Assembly: GCF_016765775.1 (NCBI RefSeq)
Contig: NZ_JAESVN010000005.1
Coordinates: 186,001-250,000, forward strand
DNA from: Szabonella alba
GTDB lineage: Bacteria; Pseudomonadota; Alphaproteobacteria; Rhodobacterales; Rhodobacteraceae
Reading direction: 5' to 3'
DNA length: 64,000 nucleotides
Shown here: positions 35,922-45,962 of the stretch, in pieces
Position numbering within the stretch: the first letter of the stretch is position 1
How the letters are laid out: each line of letters starts with the position of its first letter
Made by a program: the position numbers and the translations under genes
Notes under the pieces: generated by a model
What the model saw: the letters and a program-made list of their open reading frames with translations, nothing else
Databases searched by the model: none
Told to the model about the DNA's origin: nothing

Positions 35922-37721
35922 TCAGCTGTCCATCTTGAGCGCGGAAATGAAGGCTTCCTGCGGGATCTCGACCTTGCCGAACTGGCGCATCCGCTTTTTC
36001 CCGGCCTTCTGCTTTTCCAGCAGCTTCTTCTTCCGCGTCGCGTCCCCGCCATAGCATTTCGCGGTCACGTCCTTGCGCATTGCGCTCAGCGTTTCCCGGG
36101 CGATGACGCGGCCTCCGATGGCGGCCTGAATCGGGATCTTGAACATATGGCGCGGAATCAGATCCTTCAGCTTCTCGACCATGGCCCGGCCACGCCCCTC
36201 GGCCCGGTCGCGATGCACCATCATCGACAGCGCATCCACCGGTTCCTCATTCACAAGGATCGACATCTTCACCAGATGATCCTCACGATATTCGGTCAGC
36301 ACATAGTCGAAACTGGCATAGCCCTTGGTGACCGATTTCAGCCGGTCATAGAAATCGAACACCACCTCATTCAGCGGCAGGTCATAGACGACCATCGCCC
36401 GCGACCCGGCATAGCTGAGGTCCAGCTGAATACCGCGCCGGTCCTGACACAGCTTCAGCACATCGCCAAGATACTCATCAGGCACCATGATCGTGGCCTT
36501 GATGCGCGGCTCTTCGATATGGTCCACATAGGTCAGGTCGGGCATGTCGGCGGGGTTGTGCAGGTCCTGCTTGGTCCCGTCCTTCATGTAAAGGTGATAG
36601 ACGACCGAGGGCGCGGTGGTGATCAGATCAAGGTCATATTCGCGTTCCAGCCGGTCGCGTATCACCTCAAGATGCAGCAAGCCGAGGAACCCGCAGCGAA
36701 AACCGAAGCCCAGGGCGGCAGAGGTTTCCATCTCGGTGCTGAACGAGGCGTCATTCAGCGCCAGTTTCTCGATTGCGTCGCGCAGCGCCTCAAAATCATT
36801 GGCATCGACCGGGAAGAGGCCGCAGAACACCACCGGCTGCGCGGGCTTAAAGCCGGGCAGGGCGGTTTCGCAGCCCTTTTTCTCGGTCGTGATCGTATCG
36901 CCCACGCGGGTATCGCGGACCTGCTTGATCGAGGCGGTAAAGACGCCGATTTCCCCCGGGCCAAGTTCGGCAATATCAACCATCTGAGGTTTCAGAACCG
37001 ACAGCTTGTCGATGCCGTAGACAGCACCCGTCTGCATCATCTTGATGCGGTCGCCCTTTTTCACCACGCCGTCCATGATGCGGATCATCACGACAACACC
37101 CAGATAGGGGTCATACCAGCTGTCGACCAGCATCGCCTTCAGGGGGGCGTCGCGGTCGCCCTTGGGCGCGGGCAGGCGCGCCACGATGGCCTCCAGCACC
37201 TCGGGGATGCCAAGGCCGGTCTTGGCCGAAATCGGGATCGCGTCCGAGGCGTCCAGCCCGATCACATCCTCGATATTCTGTTTCACCCGGTCAGGATCGG
37301 CGGCAGGCAGGTCGATCTTGTTCAGCACGGGCACGATCTCATGCCCTGCGTCCAGCGCGTGATAGACATTGGCGAGCGTCTGCGCCTCGACCCCCTGGGA
37401 GGCATCGACGACCAGCAATGACCCTTCAACCGCGCGCATCGAGCGGCTGACCTCATAGGCGAAATCGACATGCCCGGGCGTGTCGATCAGGTTCAGCACA
37501 TAGGTGCGCCCGTCCTTGGCCGGATAGTCGATCCGCACCGTGTTGGCCTTGATCGTGATGCCGCGTTCCCGTTCGATATCCATGCTGTCGAGCATCTGCG
37601 CCTTCATGTCGCGCTCGGCCACCGTCCCGGTCAACTGAATGAGCCGGTCGGCAAGCGTGGATTTGCCGTGGTCGATATGCGCCACGATGGAGAAATTGCG
37701 GATGAGATCAAGCTGGGTCAT
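35922..37721 (-). CDS. lepA: Elongation factor 4 (LepA)
   Basis: A 599-residue translational GTPase that acts on ribosomes during initiation or stalled elongation. G1 [14 protein letters not shown] (residues about 14-27), G2 [11 protein letters not shown]3 DTPGHVDF, G4 NKIDLP and G5 SAKTG are intact, followed by domains II, III ([13 protein letters not shown]) and the LepA-specific C-terminal domain ending [20 protein letters not shown] 37721. It stands alone; the plus-strand gene beyond its promoter region is unrelated. Confidence 0.97.
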   Translation of the reverse strand: MTQLDLIRNFSIVAHIDHGKSTLADRLIQLTGTVAERDMKAQMLDSMDIERERGITIKANTVRIDYPAKDGRTYVLNLIDTPGHVDFAYEVSRSMRAVEGSLLVVDASQGVEAQTLANVYHALDAGHEIVPVLNKIDLPAADPDRVKQNIEDVIGLDASDAIPISAKTGLGIPEVLEAIVARLPAPKGDRDAPLKAMLVDSWYDPYLGVVVMIRIMDGVVKKGDRIKMMQTGAVYGIDKLSVLKPQMVDIAELGPGEIGVFTASIKQVRDTRVGDTITTEKKGCETALPGFKPAQPVVFCGLFPVDANDFEALRDAIEKLALNDASFSTEMETSAALGFGFRCGFLGLLHLEVIRDRLEREYDLDLITTAPSVVYHLYMKDGTKQDLHNPADMPDLTYVDHIEEPRIKATIMVPDEYLGDVLKLCQDRRGIQLDLSYAGSRAMVVYDLPLNEVVFDFYDRLKSVTKGYASFDYVLTEYREDHLVKMSILVNEEPVDALSMMVHRDRAEGRGRAMVEKLKDLIPRHMFKIPIQAAIGGRVIARETLSAMRKDVTAKCYGGDATRKKKLLEKQKAGKKRMRQFGKVEIPQEAFISALKMDS

Positions 37722-38119
37722 GGCCTGCCTATACAGGGCTTGACGGAGACCGGGAAGGGGGTTTCGGGGCCGATGTCACAGGTGGCAGGGCGGCGCGCAG
37801 AACCGGGGAAGGGCGGGGTGAATCAGTCCCTTCGGAATTCGCGGATCATCCCTTGGGGCGAGGGCTGAAGATGGCCCGCCTTGCTGCCGCAGGACAGAGG
37901 CGAGGTGCCGGATCTCCCCCTGATCTTGTATCATGTCGGGCGGCGCACACCGCCCCTAGGGGCCTCGGCGGATCTCGGCGGAAATTCGCTTAAATCTGCG
38001 GATTTTCTGAGAATTCCTGCCCGAATCGGACTATTGTCCAGAGGATAACGATCAGCTGCGAGGAAGGGGCGGGGTGTTCTGCCTTATGTCCCTCCCGCTT
38101 TTGGCAATGAGGCAGACAG
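37722..38119. other. 398-bp divergent region lepA/secreted protein
   Basis: It contains the start regions of lepA (leftward) and the 101-residue secreted protein (rightward). A more A+T-rich stretch lies at about 37985-38055. I see no gene, RNA motif or clear sigma-70 pair in it. Confidence 0.4.
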
Positions 38120-38425
38120 ATGAATATGAAGCTTGTCGGCGCCGTCATCACGGTGTCTTTCCTTCCCCTTGCAGCACTGGCCGGCCCGATTCAAAGCGCC
38201 TGCCTGAAATCCGACCGCCAGGCGGCATCGCGCAGCCTGTGCACCTGCATCCAGCAGGCGGCCGATATGACGCTGACCGGATCGGATCAGCGCCGCGCGG
38301 CAAAGTTCTTCCGCGATCCGGATGAAGCGCAGGATGTGCGCATGTCGAAAAGCGACAATGACAACGCCTTCTGGGCGCGGTATCGCAGCTTCGGCGACAT
38401 GGCCGAAGCCTATTGCGCAGGCTGA
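38120..38425 (+). CDS. Small secreted protein of unknown function
   Basis: A 101-residue protein with a signal peptide (MKLVGAVITVSFLPLAALAG). The mature part has four cysteines (ACLKSD, LCTCIQQA, AYCAG), suggesting a disulfide-stabilised periplasmic fold, and ends in a conserved-looking RYRSFGDMAEAYC stretch. Two ATGs (38120 and 38126) are possible; the difference is two residues. I recognise it only as the type of conserved hypothetical found in Rhodobacteraceae. Confidence 0.75.
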   Translation: MNMKLVGAVITVSFLPLAALAGPIQSACLKSDRQAASRSLCTCIQQAADMTLTGSDQRRAAKFFRDPDEAQDVRMSKSDNDNAFWARYRSFGDMAEAYCAG

Positions 38426-38527
38426 ACAGCGGATCATTGATGATTTCGGGCCGCGAGCAGGCCCGGAACGGGGGGCGTCCGGCGCCCCCTTTTCACGTTG
38501 CAAGGACTATCCCCGCGGCGAAGCGGT

Positions 38528-38983
38528 TCAGCGCCCCTGCTGTAGCCCGTGCTGTAGATATGGCAGCCATGCCCGGCTGGCCGTGCAGATCAGATCCAGA
38601 CATCCATCAAAATCGCGGGTATAATAGGGGTCGGGCACATCCTGTCCGGCCTCGGGCAGGGCGCTGAGAAACAGCCGCACCGGCACCGCGTTGCCCGCAG
38701 GGCGCAGCGCCTCGATGGTCGCCAGATTGTCGCGATCCATGGCAAGGATCAGGTCGAACCGCCCGAAGTCCCGCGTCTCGAACTGTCTTGCGCGCAAAGC
38801 GGTCAGATCAAGGCCACGTCGGGTACCAGCAGCCACCATTGGCGGATAGGGCGGATCGCCCCGGTGCCAGCCTGCTGTTCCGGCGCTGTCGACAGTGACC
38901 CCGGGCGGCGCAAGCGCGCGCAGGGCGGCCTCAGCGGCAGGGGAGCGGCAGATATTGCCAAGGCAGACGGTCAGAACGCGCAT
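38528..38983 (-). CDS. Low-molecular-weight protein-tyrosine phosphatase
   Basis: A 151-residue enzyme with the P-loop C-x5-R motif CLGNICRS (residues 7-14) and the general-acid aspartate in VPDPYYT near residue 116, in the right order and spacing for the LMW-PTP family. In bacteria these dephosphorylate tyrosine kinases of polysaccharide export, or small phosphoesters; no kinase gene is nearby. ATG 38983 (MRVLTVCLGN) is preferred; a start five codons upstream is possible. Arsenate reductases share the fold but have a different C terminus. Confidence 0.9.
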   Translation of the reverse strand: MRVLTVCLGNICRSPAAEAALRALAPPGVTVDSAGTAGWHRGDPPYPPMVAAGTRRGLDLTALRARQFETRDFGRFDLILAMDRDNLATIEALRPAGNAVPVRLFLSALPEAGQDVPDPYYTRDFDGCLDLICTASRAWLPYLQHGLQQGR

Positions 38984-39068
38984 CGGACGGCATGCCATAC
39001 AGGCCGCAGCAGACCGTCTGCTTGCAGAAATCGAACATCCTGAAAGGAATCATGCGGTCTGACCAGGT

Positions 39069-40061
39069 TCATGCATTCACATCCACAACCACGCGGCCCT
39101 TCACCGCCCCTTGCAGGATCGCCGCGCCAAGCTCTGGCAGATCCGACAGGGTTGCGGGCTGGATCATCGCCTCAAGCCGGTCCATCGGCAGGTCGCGCGC
39201 GATGCGGTCCCAGGCACGAACCCGGTCGCCATAGGGGCGCAGCACGGAATCAATGCCCAGAAGATTGACCCCGCGCAACAGGAAGGGAACAACCGTCGCC
39301 GGCAGCGCCGCGCCGCCGGCAAGCCCCACCGCCGCGACCGAGGCGCGGTATTTCATCTGGCCCAGCACCCGGGCCAGCATTGCCCCCCCGACGGCATCGA
39401 CACAGCCTGCCCATGTCTCGGATTCCAGCGGGCGCTTGACGGTTTCGGCCAGTTCGGCACGCGGCACGATCCGCGCCGCACCAAGCGTGGTCAGATAATC
39501 CGCCGTTTCGGGGCGCCCGGTGACAGCGGCGACCGAATATCCCAGATGCGCCAGAATCGCCGTGGCAACCGAACCCACCCCGCCTGCCGCACCGGTCACC
39601 AGAACCTCACCCTTGTCCGGGGTCAGGCCGTGATCTTCCAGTTCCATCACGGCCAGCATGGCGGTGAACCCCGCTGTGCCCACGGCCATGGCCTGCCGTG
39701 TCGTCAGTCCTTTGGGCAGCGGGACCAGCCAGTCGCCCCTGACCCGCGCCTTTTGCGCGTAGCCGCCCCAATGCGCCTCCCCCACGCGCCAGCCGGTCAG
39801 CACAACCGCATCGCCGGGGGCATAGCGCGGATCGGCAGAGCTTTCGACGCGGCCCGCGAAATCAATGCCGGGCACATGCGGATAGTTGCGCACCAGTCCG
39901 CCCCCCGGCCCGATGCACAGCCCGTCCTTGTAGTTCAGTGTGGAATAGTCGACGGCAACGGTCACCTCGCCTTCGGGCAGCCGGTCCATGCCGATCTGCT
40001 GCACTGTGGCGGCGGTCTTGCCGCCCTCATCCCGTTCCACGACCAATGCGTTGAATTCCAT
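39069..40061 (-). CDS. acuI: Acrylyl-CoA reductase (AcuI/YhdH family)
   Basis: A 330-residue medium-chain dehydrogenase/reductase. An N-terminal GroES-like domain (YSTLNYKDGL, VPGIDFAGRVESS) is followed by an NADPH Rossmann fold with VTGAAGGVGSVA at about residue 155. No structural zinc cysteines are visible, as expected in this family. In Rhodobacter the enzyme reduces toxic acrylyl-CoA to propionyl-CoA in 3-hydroxypropionate and DMSP metabolism. GGAGG lies seven bases before ATG 40061; a GTG one codon earlier is less likely. It is a single gene, with no DMSP lyase beside it. Confidence 0.85.
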   Translation of the reverse strand: MEFNALVVERDEGGKTAATVQQIGMDRLPEGEVTVAVDYSTLNYKDGLCIGPGGGLVRNYPHVPGIDFAGRVESSADPRYAPGDAVVLTGWRVGEAHWGGYAQKARVRGDWLVPLPKGLTTRQAMAVGTAGFTAMLAVMELEDHGLTPDKGEVLVTGAAGGVGSVATAILAHLGYSVAAVTGRPETADYLTTLGAARIVPRAELAETVKRPLESETWAGCVDAVGGAMLARVLGQMKYRASVAAVGLAGGAALPATVVPFLLRGVNLLGIDSVLRPYGDRVRAWDRIARDLPMDRLEAMIQPATLSDLPELGAAILQGAVKGRVVVDVNA

Positions 40062-40137
40062 CACCCTGCCTCCGGTTTTACGGATGCAGGGTTGGGGAAG
40101 GGGCAGGGGATGTCAAGCGGGCGGCCGAAAGCAGAAA

Positions 40138-40156
40138 GCCCCGCAAAATGCGGGGC
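40138..40156 (-). terminator. Terminator after rpmB
   Basis: The 8-bp stem GCCCCGCA/TGCGGGGC (loop of three) reads on the minus strand into TTTCTGCTTTC, 38 bp past the rpmB stop. Confidence 0.7.
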
Positions 40157-40193
40157 CCCGGTCTTGGCTTTTGTCGGATTCTCCGGGCGGCAA

Positions 40194-40481
40194 TCAGGCC
40201 GCGCTGAGTGCCTTCTCGACGTCGCGCTTGATCTTAAGCGCCTTGCCGGACAGTTCATCATCCTTGGACTTGGCAAGGAAGGCGTCCAGACCGCCGCGAT
40301 GGTCCACGGTGCGCAGGGCATGGGCCGAGACGCGCAGCTTGAAGGACTGGCCGAGGATGTCGGAAATCAGCGTGACATCGTTCAGATTCGGCAGGAAACG
40401 CCGACGGCTTTTGTTATTGGCATGGCTGACCGTGTTGCCGGTCATCGGGCCTTTTCCGCTCAGTTCGCAGACGCGCGACAT
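40194..40481 (-). CDS. rpmB: 50S ribosomal protein L28
   Basis: A 95-residue ribosomal protein with the L28 start [20 protein letters not shown] and [12 protein letters not shown]; the C-terminal helical tail ([20 protein letters not shown]) is the longer alphaproteobacterial type. The zinc-binding cysteines of some L28 forms are mostly absent. ATG 40481. It has its own terminator and no cotranscribed rpmG. Confidence 0.96.
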   Translation of the reverse strand: MSRVCELSGKGPMTGNTVSHANNKSRRRFLPNLNDVTLISDILGQSFKLRVSAHALRTVDHRGGLDAFLAKSKDDELSGKALKIKRDVEKALSAA

Positions 40482-40689
40482 GGTCGAGTTCCTTGTATCT
40501 TCGGCGTTACTTCGGCAGATCCCCGGCAGTGCCGTGTCGCGCGATGGCAGGACACCGGTACAGCAGAGCGCATCGCGACGGGCGATGCTCCGAATTCAAT
40601 CAGCGCCGTTTAGGGGGAATCGCGGGGCGCGTCAAGGGTTCAGCGTTGAAATGCGTGCGGCTAAGATGATGGGGGTCAGATCAGCGGGC

Positions 40690-41115
40690 TCAGATCATGG
40701 GGCCGGGATCGGGGAGGATCTGCACGCCGTTGATCTGCCAGCCCCCGGGGCCTTGCTGCATTTCATAATCCAGCAGATGGGTGCGCCCCTCGGTATCGGT
40801 GATCATCACCCTTTGCCACAGCCTGCCCGCGACGTCGCGCAGTTCCAGCAGGCGGACCGCGCCGGGGCGATGCACCATCGGATAGCCCTGCCGCACCATG
40901 GTGCCGAAATTCGGCGCCGTTCCGAATAGCTGCCGGATGGTCGGGCTGGCAAAATCGAAGGCCCGGTCGAAATCATCCTTTCGCAACGCTTCGATCTGGC
41001 CGTTGATCGTGGCCGATATGCCGGGGTCGGCGGTCTGGGCCGCAAGGGGAGGGGCAGAAAGCTGCGCCGACAGCAGGGCGGTGACAAGGCACAGGGCAGG
41101 GGTGATCCGTCGCAT
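40690..41115 (-). CDS. DUF4864 secreted protein
   Basis: A 141-residue protein with a signal peptide (residues 1-26, ending PPLAAQ). The mature domain (ATINGQIEALRKDDFDRAFDFASPTIRQLFG, then GYPMVHRP and LLDYEMQQGPGGWQINGVQI) fits DUF4864, an NTF2-like fold found in proteobacterial periplasms. Function unknown. ATG 41115. It diverges from the dehydratase gene with 162 bp between. Confidence 0.82.
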   Translation of the reverse strand: MRRITPALCLVTALLSAQLSAPPLAAQTADPGISATINGQIEALRKDDFDRAFDFASPTIRQLFGTAPNFGTMVRQGYPMVHRPGAVRLLELRDVAGRLWQRVMITDTEGRTHLLDYEMQQGPGGWQINGVQILPDPGPMI

Positions 41116-41277
41116 GACGCGGTCCCTTCGGTCTGATTATGTCCCCGGGTAAAAGACTAGGCGCAAAACAACCGTGGTCAAGGGCGGGTGGCGGTAAAGA
41201 CCGCAATCGCCGATCCGGCTTGCCTAGCGGGGGCGGCTTCGCCTATGCGGGACTGGTATGGTAGAAAGGATGCCGCG

Positions 41278-43020
41278 ATGAGCCTGCCCCGCCGCAAGGA
41301 CCCTGCCGATCTGCGATCCGCCCGCTGGTTCGCCCCCGATGACCTGCGCAGTTTCGGGCATCGTTCGCGCCTGATGCAGCTTGGCTATTCCGAGGCGGAT
41401 TTCATGGGCAAGCCCGTTATCGGTATCCTGAACACATGGTCCGAACTCAATGCCTGCCACGCGCATTTCCGCGAACGCGCGCAGGATGTGAAGCGCGGGA
41501 TCTTTCAGGCCGGGGGATTCGCGGTCGAACTGCCCTCACTTTCGGTGGATGAAAGTTTCACCAAGCCCACCTCGATGCTGTATCGCAACATGCTGGCGAT
41601 GGAGGTGGAGGAAAACATCCGCTCGCACCCGCTGGATGGCGTGGTGCTGATGGGGGGATGCGACAAGACCACGCCGGGGCTGGTGATGGGGGCGATCACG
41701 GCGGGCGTGCCGGTGATCTATCTGCCCGCAGGCCCGATGCTGCGGGGCAATTATGCCGGGCGGGTGCTGGGCTCGGGGTCGGATGCGTGGAAATACTGGG
41801 ATGAGCGGCGCGCTGGCAATGTGTCAGACGCCGAATGGCAGGGCTTGCAGGGCGGGATCGCACGCTCGGCCGGGGTCTGCATGACGATGGGCACGGCCAG
41901 CACAATGACGGCGATTGCCGATGCGATGGGGCTGACCCTGCCGGGGGCAAGTTCGATCCCGGCGGTGGATTCGGGGCATCAGCGCATGGGCGCCGATTGC
42001 GGGCGGCGGATCGTCGACATGGTCTGGGAGGATCTGACGCCTGACCGGATTGTAACGGCGGCTGCGGTGCGCAATGCCGCGATTGTCGCGATGGCAACGG
42101 GCTGTTCCACCAATGCGGTTGTCCATCTGATTGCCATGGCACGGCGCGCCGGGGTGGAGCTGAGCCTTGACGATCTGGACGCGTTGGGGCGGGTGACGCC
42201 GCTGATCGCCAATGTGCGGCCGTCCGGCAAGGATTACCTTATGGAGGATTTCTTCCATGCCGGGGGCCTGCGCGCGCTGATGGCGCAGTTGCGCGACCGG
42301 TTGGATCTGGATTGCCTGACGGTAACAGGCCGGACCATGGGCGAAAATCTGGAAGGCGCGGTGGTCTGGAATGAGGATGTGATCCGCCCCCTGTCGAACC
42401 CGGTCTATGCCGAAGGGTCGCTGGCCGTGCTGCGCGGCAATCTTTGCCCGGATGGGGCGGTCATCAAACCTGCGGCCTGTGATCCGAAATTCCATATCCA
42501 TGAAGGCCCGGCGCTGGTCTTTGACAGCTATCCGGCCATGAAGGCCGCCATCGATGATGAGACGCTGGACGTGACGCCCGACACGGTGCTGGTCTTGCGC
42601 AATGCAGGGCCCTTGGGCGGGCCGGGCATGCCGGAATGGGGCATGTTGCCCATTCCCAAGGCGCTGATAAAGCAGGGATATCGTGATATGCTGCGGATCT
42701 CGGATGCGCGGATGTCGGGCACAAGCTATGGGGCCTGCGTGCTGCATGTCGCGCCCGAAAGCTTCATCGGCGGACCGCTGGCCTTGCTGAAAACCGGAGA
42801 TCTTGTGCGGATGGACCTGCCGGCGCGCAGGCTGGACATGCTGGTGTCTGAGGAGGAACTGGCACGGCGGCGCACGGACTGGACGCCGCCCCAGCCGCAT
42901 TTCGAACGCGGCTGGGGCTGGATGTTCTCACGCCATGTGACGCAGGCCGACAAAGGCTGCGATTTCGATTTTCTGGAACGCGGGTTCGGCCGCGCGGCAG
43001 GGGAGCCGGATATTTTCTGA
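41278..43020 (+). CDS. IlvD/Edd-family sugar-acid dehydratase
   Basis: A 580-residue iron-sulfur dehydratase. Signatures: GILNTWSELNACHAH, the cluster Cys in LMGGCDKTTPGLVMG, GVCMTMGTASTMTAIADAMG and DARMSGTSYGACVLH. Sequence style (IYLPAGPMLRGNYAGRV, HVAPESFIGGPLALLK) is closer to L-arabinonate/sugar-acid dehydratases than to IlvD of branched-chain amino acid synthesis. ATG 41278 (MSLPRRKDPADLRSARWF); a longer frame to 41188 is unlikely. No sugar transporter or dehydrogenase gene is adjacent, so the substrate is undetermined. Confidence 0.85.
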   Translation: MSLPRRKDPADLRSARWFAPDDLRSFGHRSRLMQLGYSEADFMGKPVIGILNTWSELNACHAHFRERAQDVKRGIFQAGGFAVELPSLSVDESFTKPTSMLYRNMLAMEVEENIRSHPLDGVVLMGGCDKTTPGLVMGAITAGVPVIYLPAGPMLRGNYAGRVLGSGSDAWKYWDERRAGNVSDAEWQGLQGGIARSAGVCMTMGTASTMTAIADAMGLTLPGASSIPAVDSGHQRMGADCGRRIVDMVWEDLTPDRIVTAAAVRNAAIVAMATGCSTNAVVHLIAMARRAGVELSLDDLDALGRVTPLIANVRPSGKDYLMEDFFHAGGLRALMAQLRDRLDLDCLTVTGRTMGENLEGAVVWNEDVIRPLSNPVYAEGSLAVLRGNLCPDGAVIKPAACDPKFHIHEGPALVFDSYPAMKAAIDDETLDVTPDTVLVLRNAGPLGGPGMPEWGMLPIPKALIKQGYRDMLRISDARMSGTSYGACVLHVAPESFIGGPLALLKTGDLVRMDLPARRLDMLVSEEELARRRTDWTPPQPHFERGWGWMFSRHVTQADKGCDFDFLERGFGRAAGEPDIF

Positions 43021-43038
43021 CCGTCCCCGAGGGCAGGA

Positions 43039-43060
43039 TGACCGGGCGCAGGCCCGGTCA
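43039..43060. terminator. Hairpin between convergent dehydratase and lysK
   Basis: A perfect 9-bp stem TGACCGGGC/GCCCGGTCA with a 4-nt loop lies midway in the 66-bp gap between two convergent genes. No T tract follows, so it may work with Rho or as an RNA 3' end protector. Confidence 0.55.
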
Positions 43061-43086
43061 GCCAATTGTGCGGACAGGGCAGGCCG

Positions 43087-44667
43087 TTACCGCGCCAGTT
43101 CGCCCGCCAGCCCCCGGTCGATCAGCGCAATCGTGCGCTCGATCCCGTAAAGGGCAATGAAGCCGCCAAACCGCGGACCTTCCGAGGCGCCAAGGAAAAC
43201 CTCGTACAGCGCCTTGAACCAGTCGCGCAGCGGTTCAAACCCGTGATCCTTGCCGACGGCAAAGACCATGGATTGCAGCGCGTCGCCATCCGCTGCGCCC
43301 TCCCATGCCACCAGACGGGCGCGAAGATCCTCCATCGCGGCGCGTTCGCGCGCGTCGGGGAGGCGGAACTGCCGGGTCGGCGCGATGCGGTCGGCGAAAT
43401 AGCGCACCGCATGACCCGCCGCCGCATCCAGATCAGGATGCGTTTCGGGTGACGCCTCGGGCGCATAGGCGCGGATATAGCCCCAAAGTCCGGCCGCATC
43501 GGTCGCCCCCGCCACCGAGGCAAGATTCAAAAGCATCGAGAAGGGCACGACCATATGGGATTCGGGCGGGTTGCCGCCATGGATATGCCAGACGGGATTG
43601 TTCACCTGCTGCTCGACCGTCTGGTCGGGCCAGGCGCGCAACTGCTGATGATATTCGTCCACCGCGCGCGGGATCACGTCGAAATGCATCCGCTTGGCGG
43701 TTTTCGGCTTCTGATACATGAAATAGGACAGGCTTTCCGTCGCCGCATAGCTCAGCCATTCGTCGATGGTCAGCCCGTTGCCCTTGGATTTACTGATCTT
43801 CTGGCCCTGATCGTCAAGGAACAGCTCATAGGTCATATGGTTGGGTTTGCGCCCGCCCAGAACCTCACAGATGCCATCATAGATCGGCGTATTGGTGCTG
43901 TGATCCTTGCCATACATTTCAAAATCCACATCCAGCGCCGCCCAGCGGGCGCCGAAATCGGGCTTCCATTGCAGTTTGACCTGTCCGCCCGTCACCGGCA
44001 GCGTCCATTCCCGCCCCGTTTCATCATCAAAGGTGATCGTGTGGTTCACCTTGTCGATATGTTTCATCGGGACATACAGCACCCGGCCGGTTTTCGGATG
44101 GATCGGCAGGAAGCAGGAATAGGTCTGCTGGCGTTCTTCGCGCAGGGATTTAAGCATGATCGCCATGATCGCCTCATAGCGTTCACAGGCCAGCCGCAGC
44201 GTGTCGTCGAACCGGCCCGAGCGATAGAACTCGGTCGCCGAGATGAATTCATATTCAAAGCCGAACGTGTCCAGAAACCGGCGCAGCATCGCGTTGTTGT
44301 GATGGCCGAAGCTTTCGTATTCGCCATACGGGTCGGGCACGCTGGTCAGCGGTTTCTGCATATGTTGGCGCAGCATATCTTGCTGCGGCACGTTTTCGGG
44401 AACCTTGCGCATGCCGTCGACATCATCCGAAAAGCAGATCAGACGGGTCGGAATGTCGGAAATCACCTCAAACGCGCGGCGGATCATCGTTGTGCGCGCC
44501 ACCTCACCAAACGTGCCGATATGCGGCAGACCTGAAGGGCCATAGCCGGTTTCAAACAGGACATGCCCCTTGGCGGGCGGGGCTTTCTCATAGCGTTTGA
44601 GGATGGCGCGGGCTTCCTCGAAGGGCCAGGCTTTCGAAGTCATCGCAGCGTCGCGCAGGGCAGACAT
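43087..44667 (-). CDS. lysK: Lysyl-tRNA synthetase, class I
   Basis: A 526-residue class I enzyme, the archaeal-type form used by many alphaproteobacteria instead of LysS. The HIGH-like motif is PSGLPHIGT (residues about 44-52) and the KMSKS-like motif is KISKSKGN; the C-terminal alpha-helix-cage domain is complete. ATG 44667 ([16 protein letters not shown]) has AGGAAAAG upstream; eleven further codons are open without a ribosome-binding site. It diverges from the TerB-like gene. Confidence 0.95.
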   Translation of the reverse strand: MSALRDAAMTSKAWPFEEARAILKRYEKAPPAKGHVLFETGYGPSGLPHIGTFGEVARTTMIRRAFEVISDIPTRLICFSDDVDGMRKVPENVPQQDMLRQHMQKPLTSVPDPYGEYESFGHHNNAMLRRFLDTFGFEYEFISATEFYRSGRFDDTLRLACERYEAIMAIMLKSLREERQQTYSCFLPIHPKTGRVLYVPMKHIDKVNHTITFDDETGREWTLPVTGGQVKLQWKPDFGARWAALDVDFEMYGKDHSTNTPIYDGICEVLGGRKPNHMTYELFLDDQGQKISKSKGNGLTIDEWLSYAATESLSYFMYQKPKTAKRMHFDVIPRAVDEYHQQLRAWPDQTVEQQVNNPVWHIHGGNPPESHMVVPFSMLLNLASVAGATDAAGLWGYIRAYAPEASPETHPDLDAAAGHAVRYFADRIAPTRQFRLPDARERAAMEDLRARLVAWEGAADGDALQSMVFAVGKDHGFEPLRDWFKALYEVFLGASEGPRFGGFIALYGIERTIALIDRGLAGELAR

Positions 44668-44787
44668 GGGTCTTTTCCTTTTCCTCGGGTGCGGCAGCAC
44701 AGCGCTGCCTGCAGCCCGCCTGTCCTATTGCCGGGGCGGGGGCGCGTCAATATTGTCGGGGGAAGGCAATAGTGAAGGAAGCCCGCC

Positions 44788-45210
44788 GTGCCAGACAAGA
44801 TTGAGATGATGACGCCCCAGGATGCGCTGGTTGCGGTGATGGTGGCGGTGTCCGCCTCGGATGAAAACCTGCGCACCTCGGAACTGGTGGCGATCCAGCG
44901 CATCGTCAATCATCTGCCGGTTTTTGCCGATTATGATCCGGCGCGGATGCGGCGGGTCACCGAAACGGTGCTGGACCTGTTTGCGGATGAGGAAGGGCTG
45001 GATCTGTTCTTCACCATGATCCGTGACGCGCTGCCCGAACGCCTGTTCGAAACCGCCTATGCGCTGGCCTGCGATGTCGCCGCCGCAGACGGGATGCTTT
45101 ATGACGAGGAACTGCGCTTCCTGCTGGAGGTGCGGGAGGAGCTTGCCATCGACCGGCTGCATGCCGCGGCCATTGAGCGCGGCGCGCGGGCACGTCATCT
45201 GGGGGTCTGA
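44788..45210 (+). CDS. TerB-family protein
   Basis: A 140-residue, acidic, all-helical protein of the TerB/DjlA-N type: DALVAVMVAVSASDENLRTSELVAIQRIV, then LPERLFETAYALACDVAAADGMLYDEELRFL, two half-repeats with acidic metal-binding loops. Despite the tellurite name, single TerB-like proteins occur widely without tellurite phenotypes. It starts at GTG 44788 with AGGAAG upstream; ATG 44806 is a fallback. A second TerB-like gene is at 59.6 kb. Confidence 0.82.
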   Translation: MPDKIEMMTPQDALVAVMVAVSASDENLRTSELVAIQRIVNHLPVFADYDPARMRRVTETVLDLFADEEGLDLFFTMIRDALPERLFETAYALACDVAAADGMLYDEELRFLLEVREELAIDRLHAAAIERGARARHLGV

Positions 45211-45231
45211 GGAACGACCGAGGGGAAGGGG

Positions 45232-45261
45232 GCCTAAAGGCGGGATTTGCCGCCTTTAGGC
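45232..45261. terminator. 12-bp stem hairpin overlapping a stop codon
   Basis: A perfect 12-bp stem (45232-45243 with 45250-45261, 6-nt loop) lies between two convergent genes and contains the TAA of the minus-strand gene. The inner arms carry AAAGG/CCTTT rather than a trailing T run. Confidence 0.6.
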
Positions 45262-45570
45262 GCTTCTGGCGGTGTTCTGCGGCGTCAGCGGCGCGATGGT
45301 AAAGGGTGGAACGGTCCTGCCGCTGCTGCGCGAGCGGATCGCGACCAGTTCGGATTCAAGATCGGCAATCCAGCCTGCCTGTTTCTCGCATCGCCGTTCT
45401 GCATCCGTCAGGGCGGCGCGCAGCCATTTCAGATCGGCCTGTTCGGCCTGCTGCTCAAGCCCCGGTTTGCGCTGTATCCCGAACCAGAGCCCCAATCCGA
45501 ACGCCATCAGCAGGACGATCACGACGCCAAGCGATTGCAGAAGCAGCGAGGGGGCGAAAGAGGCAAACAT
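45256..45570 (-). CDS. Small membrane-anchored coiled-coil protein
   Basis: A 104-residue protein: one transmembrane helix at about residues 10-30 (LQSLGVVIVLLMAFGLGLWF), then a charged helical stretch (KPGLEQQAEQADLKWLRAALTDAERRCEKQ...ESELVAI) that could form a short coiled coil, and a proline-rich tail. I do not recognise it. ATG 45570 has only a weak ribosome-binding site, and the upstream open frame (to 45759) is low-complexity, so the start is uncertain. Confidence 0.6.
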   Translation of the reverse strand: MFASFAPSLLLQSLGVVIVLLMAFGLGLWFGIQRKPGLEQQAEQADLKWLRAALTDAERRCEKQAGWIADLESELVAIRSRSSGRTVPPFTIAPLTPQNTARSA

Positions 45571-45962
45571 TGCGGGCACCGTTGAGTTTACTGGAACTGT
45601 GGAAGGCGGCGGGGGCCTTCGGGCCGGGATGGACAGGCGGAAGAGGACAGGCGGAAATGGATCGGTGTTGAAGGGCGGACGTTGCGGGGTTCGGATGCGA
45701 CGCGATCCGTCGGGCAGGGCCGGAAAGTGCGGGATGCAGGCACGCGCGTCCAGTGACATTCGGTCCTTTGCCGCACCTCAAGTCCCGCACGCGCGGGTTT
45801 CTGCCGAAACCGCAGTGTTTCGTGATCAACCGGGGCAATTGTCCGGCCGGGCCATGTCAATAACCGGCAGGGCCGTGATTCCGGTGGCAGTCCCTGCGGA
45901 TTGCCCCGTCCGGTGGCACCCAGGCACGATTCGGGGGGATGAAACGCGGCAAGAGATTGGGC
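45571..45962. other. 392-bp region without a recognised gene
   Basis: It lies between the coiled-coil gene's start and the dacB stop. It holds a short direct repeat GGACAGGCGGAA (45631-45642 and 45645-45656) and the GC hairpin GTCCCGCACGCGCGGG near 45782. Frames across it have poor codon use. Confidence 0.4.

Noticed and set aside
35730-37421. 563-codon open frame on the plus strand
   Set aside because: Fully antisense to lepA; no recognisable domain and no start signals.
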